From the NCBI RefSeq assembly GCF_018320785.1, contig NC_054872.1:42954551-43018550 (forward strand): a stretch of DNA of 64,000 bases, written 5' to 3'. Of the stretch, positions 21,777 to 31,761 are shown in pieces. The stretch comes from Cheilinus undulatus. Lineage: Eukaryota; Chordata; Actinopteri; Labriformes; Labridae. Position numbers and translations under genes: made by a program. The number at the start of each line of letters is the position of its first letter. The first letter of the stretch is position 1. Under the pieces are notes generated by a model. It was not told the DNA's origin, did no database searches, and worked only from the letters and a program-made list of their open reading frames with translations.

Positions 21777-21906
21777 AAGTCTGCTGTCTACATTATAACT
21801 TGTATTCTCTTTCAACATAAATATATATATTTTGTCTATTTTGCACAATTATTTATTCTTGATGTCTCCCTATGGTGAGCAGTATTCTTTTTTACTCAAA
21901 AATAAA

Positions 21907-23999
21907 AGCATTCCTTAAAATTACATCAATGTGTTGAATTTTATTCCTAAGATGAAGGCTTCAGAGCTTTTTGTTTGTGATGCTGACAGCTCTTTTTAGA
22001 GTAAGTCAGAGGTGTGGAGCGTGGCTTCCTGCAGAGCGACATCCTTTAGGTGTGAAGTCTGCCTGTGATGTGAAACAGTCCAGAAGTGGTTCTTACTTCA
22101 AAGACTTCAAAGACGCTCACGTTCACACCTCATTCACTCAGTTTGAAGGGCTTTAAGGTTGAGGCCATGAATAAGAAAAGATGACATGGTATTTTACAAA
22201 TATAACCGTTGTTGCAGGAAGAAATACCCAATATGTTTTAACATGAATCATATAAATTTAGCTGTACCCTTACTGAGTGTGCTTCAGTGCATCATTATTT
22301 TGTAAAGTTTACCCAACTTGTTCTGGTTGATAGCTTTATTAGTTCCACTAGTTCCCAAAGCGGGGGTTAGAACCCCGGGAAAGGGGGGTGGGGTAAATGA
22401 CACTGAGGTTGGTTTGTGAGATCCCTTACAAAAAGCAAAGAAAATTTTAGTATTATTTCAGTGATATATGAGTTTAATTCCGATTAAAATCACTGCTGGG
22501 TGAAATTTATGCTGAAAGTAATTTATAAAAAAAACATTTAAAATTTAATTTTGCACATAACAGCAATAGTGTAGGGGTCCAAGGCTCTTTAAAGACACAT
22601 AGACTTGTCATTACATTTCATATGTCCAGTGCTCAAGTCTTACTTACATTTTTGTATTCTACTTTAAGCCTTTCTTATAGGAAGCTATATGAGCTATATT
22701 AGATAATGTTAAGGCTTTGTCTTTAGGCCAGTGAAGGCTCTACAAGAAAGTCTACAAGAAAGTGCACATGGCTGTCATTTAATGGTTTAACCCCCTTCAG
22801 GGATGGAGGTTGTCTCTTTTGAACAGTTTTAATAGCCTGGTGTTGTCAGAAGTTTTGACAGATAAAGGGCAACCTCAATTAGAAGAACACTTCACATTTA
22901 CTGCAGAAAACTTTTGTAGAATAAAAAAGGACACAAAAAATAAAGATGGACTCTAACATTTATCTAGGAAAGAAAAAATTACTACAAATATGCCCATAAG
23001 ATCTGCAGCAGGTCAGCATACTTTCTTACTAAATAAGACCAAATTACTGATTTGCAATGCATTTTGCTTACTGATATCCTAAGTCTTTTCTTTCCTGAGT
23101 AATTGTAAAATGTTATAGCCTGTCCCACAGTTTTTTAGTGATAAATGGTCTGCCTGTTGTTGACATCTGTCCCAGATAAAGACAGGGTAGTTTCAAGGAC
23201 TGAAGTAAACACATCCCTTGGCTACTAATGGAAGTTTAACGGTAAATAAAGATAGTTCAGATAGCTATGTCTGAGTTTCCTTTGGGACAATAATCTTTGA
23301 ATAACATGGGGTTGAACAATAAAAACTTCAAGCTCGTGTCCGCGTTTGTGTTCATAGTATTTAGTGTTTCTTTTCTCACCTAGACTTCCCCCCAGCTGTT
23401 CAAACGCCGTTTATTTTCTGCGCATGTGCGGAGTCGCTACGAAGGGAGGCCAAAGGCGTCATCACACCTACTGACGTTAGCTTATGTCCCGTAAGGTCCT
23501 GTCACTCTCAAACACACATTTACTTGTCATGCTATCTGTTTGGCTTTCTTTTTTTGCCATTTATGTATTGTTATTATACCTACAAAAAACCCTAATGTTT
23601 TAATTAATTTAAATCGATATACAGGTATCCTTCACCTAAATAAGTTCGATGAATATCCATTATCATCGAAGAAAACCTCCTCTCACAGAAACAGCCGTTA
23701 GCCTAACTTTAGGCCTTTCAGTGCAAGAGAATGCTGTAAACTGTAGTTTATTGTTTAGTGTTACCTGTATTTGCATGAAAGTTTCTCCTTGATTAGCTAA
23801 CATTTGAGCATAGTACAAGCTAGTAGCCTTTTGGCTCAGATGTTGTTCAATAGGTCTGTGAGGAAAGGGGAAATTTATTATAAAAATGTGAGTGTAATTG
23901 GTATAAATTAGCCTTAATTTAATTTAATAGTGTCAACTGGAGGAAACAGGCTAGTAGCCCAACATATGACAACATGGGGGACCGTTCTGGTTCTTTCTC
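21907..23999. other. Intergenic stretch between the two her genes, proximal part
   Basis: No supportable exon. A GTTCCCAAAGCGGGGGTTAG remnant near 22,350 resembles a decayed hAT end. At about 23,400-23,520 there is a local GC-rich, CpG-containing patch described separately. Confidence 0.5.
23395..23520. promoter_or_regulatory. CpG-containing promoter-like patch
   Basis: The patch holds TGCGCATGTGCGG, close to an NRF1 site (GCGCATGCGC), plus CRE-like half sites GCGTCATC and TGACGTTAGC within about 80 bases of AT-rich DNA. Such clusters mark vertebrate promoters, yet no adjacent coding exon was recognised. It might drive a non-coding RNA or an alternative transcript. Confidence 0.3.
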
Positions 24000-24105
24000 G
24001 TGGGAAACAGCGAGCAGAGAGCCCATTTGCACTTTTATAATCTGTTAGAATTAGGACATCATTAAAAGAGGTGTGTGTGAAGGACTGTGAGCATCAGGTT
24101 CCCAC
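24000..24105 (+). promoter_or_regulatory. Su(H)-pair module A
   Basis: An inverted pair of Su(H)/RBPJ-type sites, GTGGGAA at 24000-24006 (in CGTGGGAAA) and TTCCCAC at 24099-24105 (TGTGGGAAC on the minus strand), start 99 bases apart. Between them lies the core, here CTGTTAGAA followed by GGACATCATTA, starting 42 bases from the left site. Spacing and core recur in modules B, C and D. Confidence 0.6.
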
Positions 24106-24581
24106 ACACACACACTCACCCATGGTCACTCAAATGCAAATTACACGCCAGGCGTACTCCTCAGTTTAAATCATTTTACACCTTTACGTTGAGCTCTCAG
24201 CTCCCTGTCTGCCTAAAGAGGAAAAAGTCAAAATAAATACATTTATTTTAGCTAATATAGCCTGTGTGCCTTGAGTACAGAACCCCCAGGATTTAGCTGT
24301 GTTTTTTTCATTTGGGCTCTCTAATTATAAAAACACTAACCTGCTATTTATCCGGAAAAAAAAACGTTTCCTTTAACGTCAGATCACTGATGTTTTTGTT
24401 GATTAACTGAAATATTTCCTGCATTTTAACAGAGTCAGAGCTAATGTGTTACTGAACAGCTTAAAAGAAACCAAATTAATTTATAATTAATCCTAGCACT
24501 ATCTCTGGGTTCACTTTATTTTATATTTTTTATTGATGCCTATCAATTGAATATCGAAGTATTATCTCAAAAATATGTTGG

Positions 24582-25596
24582 CACGTGCCCAAAGTATTTT
24601 GAGTGGCTACACAACAATAAATAAGCAAAAACGTTAGCAGCCACGTGTAGAGCGTTAACAATGCTTTATGGCTGTTTTCCAGAGATATTGTGAACAATAT
24701 TCTTCTTTTGTTGCCCATAAAATATTAACTCGAAGTTAAGTATGCGATTTAGATTGTTTAAATGTTAAGCGTTTTCCGGCTGGCGCGTGTCCGATTAGGT
24801 GTGAAGTGGTCTCGTGCTGCCTCACGTGTCTGACTCAATCTGTTTTAGAGAAATTTGGGATTGTATAGTTTGGTAACAAAAGTTCAGGTTGCCAGTTGGT
24901 TAAAAAGTCAAAGACCGTTTTTTAATATCTAAAATGGCAATCAATGCTCAGTTTGAGATAACTTTAGGCTACTTAAGTCAGTTTTATGTGACATGACGCT
25001 TCAGCTGATTTATATGTCAGAGGCACACAGTGGTGCCTCATTTCTTTGGCATCCAAGGAACCTCACAGCCTCTTTTTTTCCTGTTGGAATACGCATAAGT
25101 TAAGTTTGCCCCAATTATTTAGCTAGGAGAATGACGTAGCTTAGGCAATTTCCTACAAAACATCTTTTGTTATTGCACAAAAACACCGAGAACAAACAAG
25201 CAAAAAACTAAAACAAGTAAGTAAAATAGAACATGGTTTGAAAATATATATATAATTCAGTCCAAATGATTAATTTCTCCAGAATAACACCAAGAAGTAA
25301 AAACTAACTCTTCCAGGTACACTGCTCATTTTACTTCTGCTCTATAATCTTTAATAATCACTGCATTTCTCTGGCCAGGACTGACTTCAGGACTTGTAGA
25401 TTATATTTATTGATGTAAAGCACGTCAGTCGTTCCTCACTGGTTACACAAGCTCTGTGCATCATGACGAGCTTTCATAATGACGCAAATGGTCACGTGTT
25501 CTTTAAACTAAATTGCAACATACATACAAAGTAATTTTCTTTAAAGGCCATGCACATTTGCCGTCTGACACCTTGCTGGGCATTGTTGAACACGTG
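24582..25596. promoter_or_regulatory. Cluster of CACGTG boxes between the her genes
   Basis: CACGTG occurs at 24582, 24642, 24823, 25493 and 25591. Further copies lie at 26725, 28352, 28503 and 29317, giving nine in under 5 kb. CACGTG/CACGCG boxes are bound by Hes/Her proteins and by other bHLH factors, so autoregulation by the neighbouring her products is plausible. Binding is inferred. Confidence 0.4.
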
Positions 25597-25632
25597 TTAC
25601 AGTGGGAGAATAACCCTCTGCTCACTCTCATC

Positions 25633-25737
25633 CTTGGAACGTGGATCGGTAGACCTGGTCTTCACTTTATGACGTGTTAAAACAGATACTTCATTCACTG
25701 AGTGCGCATGGAGGAGAGGCTGCTCTTAGGTTCCCAC
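25633..25737 (+). promoter_or_regulatory. Su(H)-pair module B (left site decayed)
   Basis: The right site TTCCCAC is intact at 25731-25737. The position 98 bases to the left reads CTTGGAA (25633-25639), two changes from GTGGGAA. The core GTGTTAAAA then GATACTTCATT begins 41 bases from the left site, as in the other modules. Confidence 0.5.
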
Positions 25738-25837
25738 AGGCACACGTTATGAAATAACATCACAGTTCGTGATGGGTCCAAAATTTATTAATTTACAAAA
25801 ATTAAACAGCTAAACATAAACTAGACAAGACGACCGT

Positions 25838-26584
25838 GCGTAAAAGACTCCACTTTACGCATGAATGTCAGAGGCGGACTTTACGCATAAAGCTCCAAAC
25901 TGTTTCCCCCTTTAGATCTTCTACAGTTTGGCAGTATGTTATCCAGTGTATCAGATGACATACTTGAAGATAGTTCTGTGTTGATGGTTTGGTTTTTAAA
26001 AGGCAGATAAACTCTTGTAATGTAATAAACTCCATTTATTTAAGCTATGTCAGTAGGCCCCTCCAGCTGTTCTCGTGGGAACGTTCTGTCTTGAGCTCTG
26101 TTCTTACTTTATTACCTGTTAAAATCGATACATCATTAAAAAAGGGTGATATGAGACCATGTAGCTCTCTCTTTCCCACGCGCTGCAGCTCACCATCTTC
26201 ACAAAGTGACGCCATTTGGCACATTCAGTCTCATCTTTTCACAGGTATTTGTAACCTTACGCACGACACAAAGAACATTTTCTGGGAAACTTTGCTTATG
26301 GTTTGTTTAAAGATAAAGTTTGAATTGCATATTATATTTAACCCAGAACTGTGTTTTTTAAACTTTGACACAAAGATACCAAAAAAGAAAAGAAGGGGTA
26401 CATTTTACGCACGCTTCACGTTTCTGTTGTTCTTCATTATTTAGAGTTTGTCTGGGAGTCTCTAACAGAGCGTTTATTTAAATGTTTGTCCCCCTTTCAG
26501 ATGACGTTCCTGGCTTTATTTAGCATGCAGAGCATGCCTGGGAACATGTCTCGTGACGCCGTTCACACTAATAAGGCGCGTAAA
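25838..26584. promoter_or_regulatory. Cluster of GCGTAAA/TTTACGC motifs
   Basis: The heptamer occurs at 25838, 25854, 25880, 26404 and 26578, mostly in the wider form GTGCGTAAAA or TTTTACGCAC. Others lie at 19761, 19774, 28474, 28842 and 29010. The factor is unknown to me; the motif partly resembles bZIP (C/EBP or PAR type) half sites. Confidence 0.4.
26075..26179 (+). promoter_or_regulatory. Su(H)-pair module C
   Basis: GTGGGAA at 26075-26081 (in CGTGGGAAC) and TTCCCAC at 26173-26179 (CGTGGGAAA on the minus strand) start 98 bases apart in inverted orientation. The core is CTGTTAAAA followed by GATACATCATTA, 41 bases from the left site. It is the best-preserved forward copy and lies 1.0 kb upstream of the second her gene. 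Confidence 0.65.
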
Positions 26585-27094
26585 AGTCCCCCACAGTCGT
26601 TTGTCTGGGCTTCACGCTGTGTTGGCGGATGCGTGTTGCTTTTCTTCACATGTGTTAATAAGCGTCACACGAGCAGGTTACACCTTTAACAGGCGCGTGC
26701 CTCTCACACCCGACTGGGCGGCTGCACGTGCCCGCAGATTAGTAAAGGGCCCATTGGCGCGTCGTTCACCCTGCATTCAGATTAGAATACTTCACAAAAT
26801 GTGCTAAAAGTGCGCCATTAAGAAAAAAGGTTAAGATAGAAATCCAATAAATAAAGTTTTTAAATCAACATCTCTTCTTTTGAGACCATAGCCCACTTTT
26901 TATTATGTCCAACACTGAACTTTTAAACAGGAGGCTTAAAAACCCAAACAACTCAGAAGTATAATGTTAAAATACATGATTTAAAAACAACACAAGCGGT
27001 TTCACAAAACTTTATTTTTGTTTTTAGTTCTTTTGTGATTTGGTGGTTTCAGCATGGATTGAACCTGCAATAAAACGAAGCTTTGGGTGGGTGG

Positions 27095-27160
27095 TGCCAA
27101 AGGTTACGCCCACCTATGGCTTAAAAAGCTCTGGCTGTGGCTAAGATGCTCACATTCAGC
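27095..27160 (+). promoter_or_regulatory. Core promoter of the second her gene
   Basis: A TATA-like CTTAAAAAG lies near 27,120, about 100 bases before the start codon, preceded by GGGTGGGTGG and a CCCACC block. The placement fits a TATA promoter with a short leader. Confidence 0.4.
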
Positions 27161-27219
27161 TTTGACTAACAGGACAGCCTGAGCTGCTGCGCACACCGGA
27201 CAGACCTTGGATAACAATC

Positions 27220-28150
27220 ATGAAATTGTATCAGGATTTAGAGGATGCTAAGGCCAAAAGAAAGGTACGTGTACTCTTTAATCCTTCATGTATTATTGTA
27301 TATTTTTCTTAATTTATATTGTCTCTACTGAATTGTATTTTCCACATGTTAATGGATTGTAAGGGAACTGAAAGATTTTCAGTCTCTTTATACTAATAAA
27401 ATACATGATCTTGTTTTGGTCTGGTAGAGTCTCAAACCTCAGGTGGAGAGACGTCGTAGAGAGCGAATGAACCACAGTTTGGAGAGCTTGAAGACTCTTC
27501 TGCTGCAGAGACAGGTAAAGACCACTGTGCTCAGGTGGCCCATGTGTTTGTCAGTAAATGTTTAGCCTTTATGTTTGGGCTGGAAACTGTGCATTTACTC
27601 GTTTTTTCTGTCGTAGGAGGCAACGCAAAGGAGAATAGAGAAAGCTGAGATCCTCGAGCACACCGTGCTCTTCCTACAGAGGTCCGCCAAAAGAGACGAG
27701 ACGACAGCTGGAGACGGCGGCGGAGGGCAGACACATTCCTTCCAGGACGGCTTCTCCACTTGCCTGCAGAGAGCTGCTCACTTCCTGGGACCAGAGGGAA
27801 AAGGCCTGTGGCTCGGAGCAGCACTAGATGCGTCTTTCGCTGCTCGTTTTCCCCGTTCAGACTCTGATTCTGCAGCAGGTTTCCAAAGAAAAGCTGAAGA
27901 TCATTCCTCCTCCAGCTCTCAGCTTCTAAAGAAGACGTCCAGGTCTATTCTGCGGTCACTGATAGACAGGTCCGGGTACAGAATCTGCACGCCAGCCTTC
28001 AGAGGGGCCAGTTCTGTGAAGAGCAGTGAACAATCTATTCGCTCTCCACAGACCCCCCAGCAGCCCCACAAAGTATCGAGTCGAGCGAGCAAACAGAGCC
28101 CGCCTCAGAGCCAGTCTGCCAGCCACACTCTGTGGAGGCCCTGGCCCTGA
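27220..28150 (+). CDS. Hes/Her-family bHLH-Orange repressor (second of two)
   Basis: Exons 27220-27264, 27428-27514 and 27617-28150 give a 221-aa protein with the same three-exon plan and phases as the gene at 20.2 kb. The order is MKLYQDLEDAKAKRK, bHLH with the usual Pro in the basic region (KPQVERRRRERMNHSLESLK), IEKAEILEHTVLFLQR, the Orange-type stretch STCLQRAAHFLGPEGKGLWL, a Ser-rich tail and WRPWP. Much of the Orange region is nearly identical to the first gene, so the two are tandem duplicates about 6 kb apart on one strand. The role is transcriptional repression with Groucho/TLE in the nucleus, and the family is typically Notch-controlled. It is HES7/her7-like, but I cannot assign an exact orthologue. 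Confidence 0.93.
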
Positions 28151-28445
28151 TCAGCGCGCAGTGACTTTATAAAATGAACTTATAATGCCTCTAACATTAT
28201 GAGTGATATTAACACAACAGCATCTGTTGTTCTTTTGAGCTTCTACAATGACAATGTCTACAATATCCTGAGTGCAATGTTTTGAAAACAGGCCTCCTGC
28301 TTGGCGTAAAGTGACATGTTTGTAGATATTGTACATTTATTGAGATCACACCACGTGCTGCTCTGACCTGTCCTGACCAATTCCTGTTGATTGTGCCTTT
28401 TATGATGTATTTTTGCACCTTAATTTATTATATTTGTCATTTGTA

Positions 28446-28451
28446 AATAAA
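28446..28451 (+). terminator. Polyadenylation signal of the second her gene
   Basis: AATAAA in TTGTAAATAAACAAATTG, 296 bases after the stop codon. Confidence 0.6.
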
Positions 28452-29130
28452 CAAATTGAAAATCCTTAACAGTGCGTAAATGTTCATTCATTGTAAGCAT
28501 GGCACGTGCCATGGGAGCGCGTGCTACCACACAAGTGAGGATGAGGGGCACCATGCGGTGACGTTTCACAGTTTCACACGGTTGAACATCCTGAAGCCTT
28601 GTTAACAGAAACTATAACATACCTTAAAGTGGCGAAACATTTCATAAATTAAATACATACCAACATTCATACGTGTTTATAGATTAATTACAGCAGTAAA
28701 TATCTTAGTAGTTCTGAACAATTCTAAAATGAAGAATTAAACAAGGCCTTAAGATTGGAAATAAAATGAGTTTTGAGCTGTTAAATTCACTAAAACTAAT
28801 TAATTAAAAATCAAATCACGAAAATATGGCTTTGAAGCCGTGCGTAAAAGGTGCCTTCTCCGTGCGTAACGGCGTGTCTTCCGGCTTTAACATCGTCACA
28901 GACAGAAAAAAACCCATCTTCCCGCCTAAAAGAGATTTAAGTAGTAAATAATACTTGATTTATGGCAACAGTCACTGTTAACTGCACAAAGTATGTGGTA
29001 TTTTGTCGTGCGTAAAACCCTGGACGCTGTTCTTTGATTTAACGGCTTTAGTTTAAAGGGTTTTCATACAGTTGTAGAGTTTATGCAGCCTTCAACTCAT
29101 TTGCACCTCAGTCATCCTCAGCGAGTGTGC

Positions 29131-29241
29131 GTGGGAACTTAGGAAGTGTGGGCTCTCTGTGCCACCCTGTCTCTCTAATGATGTATCAGTTTTAACAGGT
29201 AGCAGAGCAGTAAAATGTGGCGCCATTTCCTTCTTTCCCAC
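29131..29241 (-). promoter_or_regulatory. Su(H)-pair module D (reverse orientation, downstream of the her genes)
   Basis: Read on the minus strand, GTGGGAA (29241-29235) and TTCCCAC (29137-29131) start 104 bases apart and are inverted to each other. The core is CTGTTAAAA followed by GATACATCATTA, 43 bases from the first site. It matches module C in the core almost base for base, although it lies 3 kb away and is flipped. Confidence 0.65.
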
Positions 29242-29391
29242 GAGAAAGAACTGAAACGTTCTTATATGTAAATAAATCTGGTGAATGCATCCGGAAAGCC
29301 TTTTGATATTCACTGGCACGTGTGTCCCAGGCACGCGCCTGTTCCGCCGATAAGACACGTCAATTGGTGCCACCACTCTATGAATAGTCAA

Positions 29392-31050
29392 CTACAGACA
29401 TTCTCACAGAGGGAGTCCTGACTCTTGTTCTCAGCTTGTGAAAAGAGATAGGAGAGACTATCTCCATTAAAGCGAATGTGTAACTAAAAAATGAGGCAAA
29501 AACATCCATGATGTATGGAAGCCCCAAGAGGACACATCCATGTATTTCAATTAACTGTTTTGCCGCTATTAAAAAGAGTTAATTTGGTTGTCTTCTCTAT
29601 ATGAAGTCATATTTATCTTGTTATGTTCATAAGAAAAAGCTGATAATACCATGATTATGTGTTAACCTCTCACAATCTCTGTAAAGCAACCACATTTTAC
29701 ATGTATCACAGGCAACAGAGTGAAATGAAATGTGTTTTTAGTATGACCTCCCAGGGCTTCTGATGAACGATTTGCTTTTCTATTTTTTGTCCAGTTTCTT
29801 TGGTCAATTCAAAGATTTTGTTCCTTTTAAGGTCCAAACTGCATTTTTTTTTCCACTAAATAGATTTAAAGTAGTTGACAATTATTTGGGTAAATTCTCT
29901 AGGGTTGTCAATCTTAATCACATTAATCCACCATTAGTGCATCATTTTTTAAATCTTGCAAAATTGCATGTTTTTATTGTCCCTTTGCTCACTCACAGCT
30001 GTTAAGCCACGCCAGCATCTTACCTTTTTAAATGCAATGAATCCCTGAACATCAAAACTCTTATGATCTCTTCATATGCCAGTCTTTTAAAGTCAACACT
30101 TCTCCAGCCAATCAGAATTGAGCTGCTGCTTTGAGTAAAACGTGACATGAAAAAAAGTTGCTTTCTACTATTTTATAATATATTTTATATTTGTCTGATA
30201 CATTTAATATTCACACTTTCTGAAAAATGCCAAATATCCTGTAGAAGACTTCTCACATTTGGACCCGCATTTAGAGCGGCAATGATCTCAAATCTGTTAT
30301 TTTTTCTTCAGTTTGGAAATGGTGGCATGTTTATAAATGTGGATTATCCAGAGATAATAGATTGACAAAACTAAACCAAAATGGCAGATTCATATACTTG
30401 TATACATGTTGAAATTAAGTGAAACAAAACTGTAAATCCAAATTACTTTTCTATAATGTCACTTTATTGCATGCATCAGCAGGATACTGACATTTTTGTG
30501 CAAAAACAGTTTTTTTAACAGTATTTTTTCTTAATCTTTTACTCTTTTATCAGAGCACAACCTGTCAGATCAGTAAGAATATATTACAATGTTTGGCAAC
30601 AAATCTCAAGACATTGCAGTGTTGTAATAACTGCTACATTCATCATGTTTTCCTGGTATCCTTTTAAACGGAACAATATTCTCCTCACTTGTAAAAAATA
30701 TACAATTATAAAAGTAATAATTTAAGCAAAGCTGAGAGAAAACTGGGGGTCAGAGTTGGGAAGAAACATCTCCAAGTGCTGATGTGTTTTATTTGGTAGA
30801 CTCTAATGAGTTAATCTGTTCAACAACATTTAACAGGCACTGACTGGATAAAAATTAAGAGTAAAAACCAGAGAAAAAAGACTGGGTTTCCTTGAGCTTT
30901 GGGCTCTTTTCAGGTCTTTTGCTTTGGGTTTAAAATGTAATATTCCTTGTGTGAAACCTGAGGTCAGTGCCTCTCTTTTGAGAGAGCATCATTTTAGGTT
31001 ACAAAGTTTATGATACTAGTCTACTATGCTTTAAGGGATTTGTTTGTTCT
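29392..31050. other. Intergenic stretch and 3' flank of the Notch-like gene
   Basis: No coding exon is seen. Minus-strand AATAAA signals at 30793-30788 and 30468-30463 could end the Notch-like transcript, giving 3' UTRs of about 260 or 590 bases. Confidence 0.45.
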
Positions 31051-31718
31051 CTAAAGGGCTGTTTGTGTGGAGTCAGCATTGTTGTTTGACCTCTCACCTC
31101 TTGATTTCTGCTCTGAGTTTGATGAATTCACTGCTGCTTGTTCTGCTCTGCTTGGATTATCCCCATTTACGAATGGTGGGCGATCTGACTGAGCGGCAGC
31201 ATCTGTGGGAGGAGAAACAACCACTCTTTCTATGGGCTCATGGGCTAAGTTGTCTGTTACGATAAGATAATTTGGCTCAGGCTGTGGGGCACTGGAGCGA
31301 CGCTGCAATGCATGCTGAGTGCAGGAAAAAGAGCGCTGCCGAGGGGCTGGCTGGGGCGACAGGAAGTGAGGTGTTGCGGCTCTGGGAGCTTCCTGATGCC
31401 TGTCTCGGTCCTCGTCTTCTGAGGTCACTTCCTGTAAGGTGCTGATGGGCCGAGGTGAGCGGCCCATGACTCTTGGAGGGACCAGCGCTGTTGCTGATTG
31501 GTTGAGCTGTGGCCGCCAGTTCTGAGGGGAGGGGTACTGAACCCGGCTCATTGACCAATCACTGGCAAGACAAGATGGTGATAGTAATATCAGACAATGC
31601 ATAGAGGCTTAGAGACATAGAGGTCTGCAACAAAGACAACAAAAACAACAAAAAATTGATGTTGGGCATGATTAATGCAGAAAAAAAGACAAGCTTCAAC
31701 AATAGTCAGAAAGTTGTA

Positions 31719-31761
<43 letters not shown>

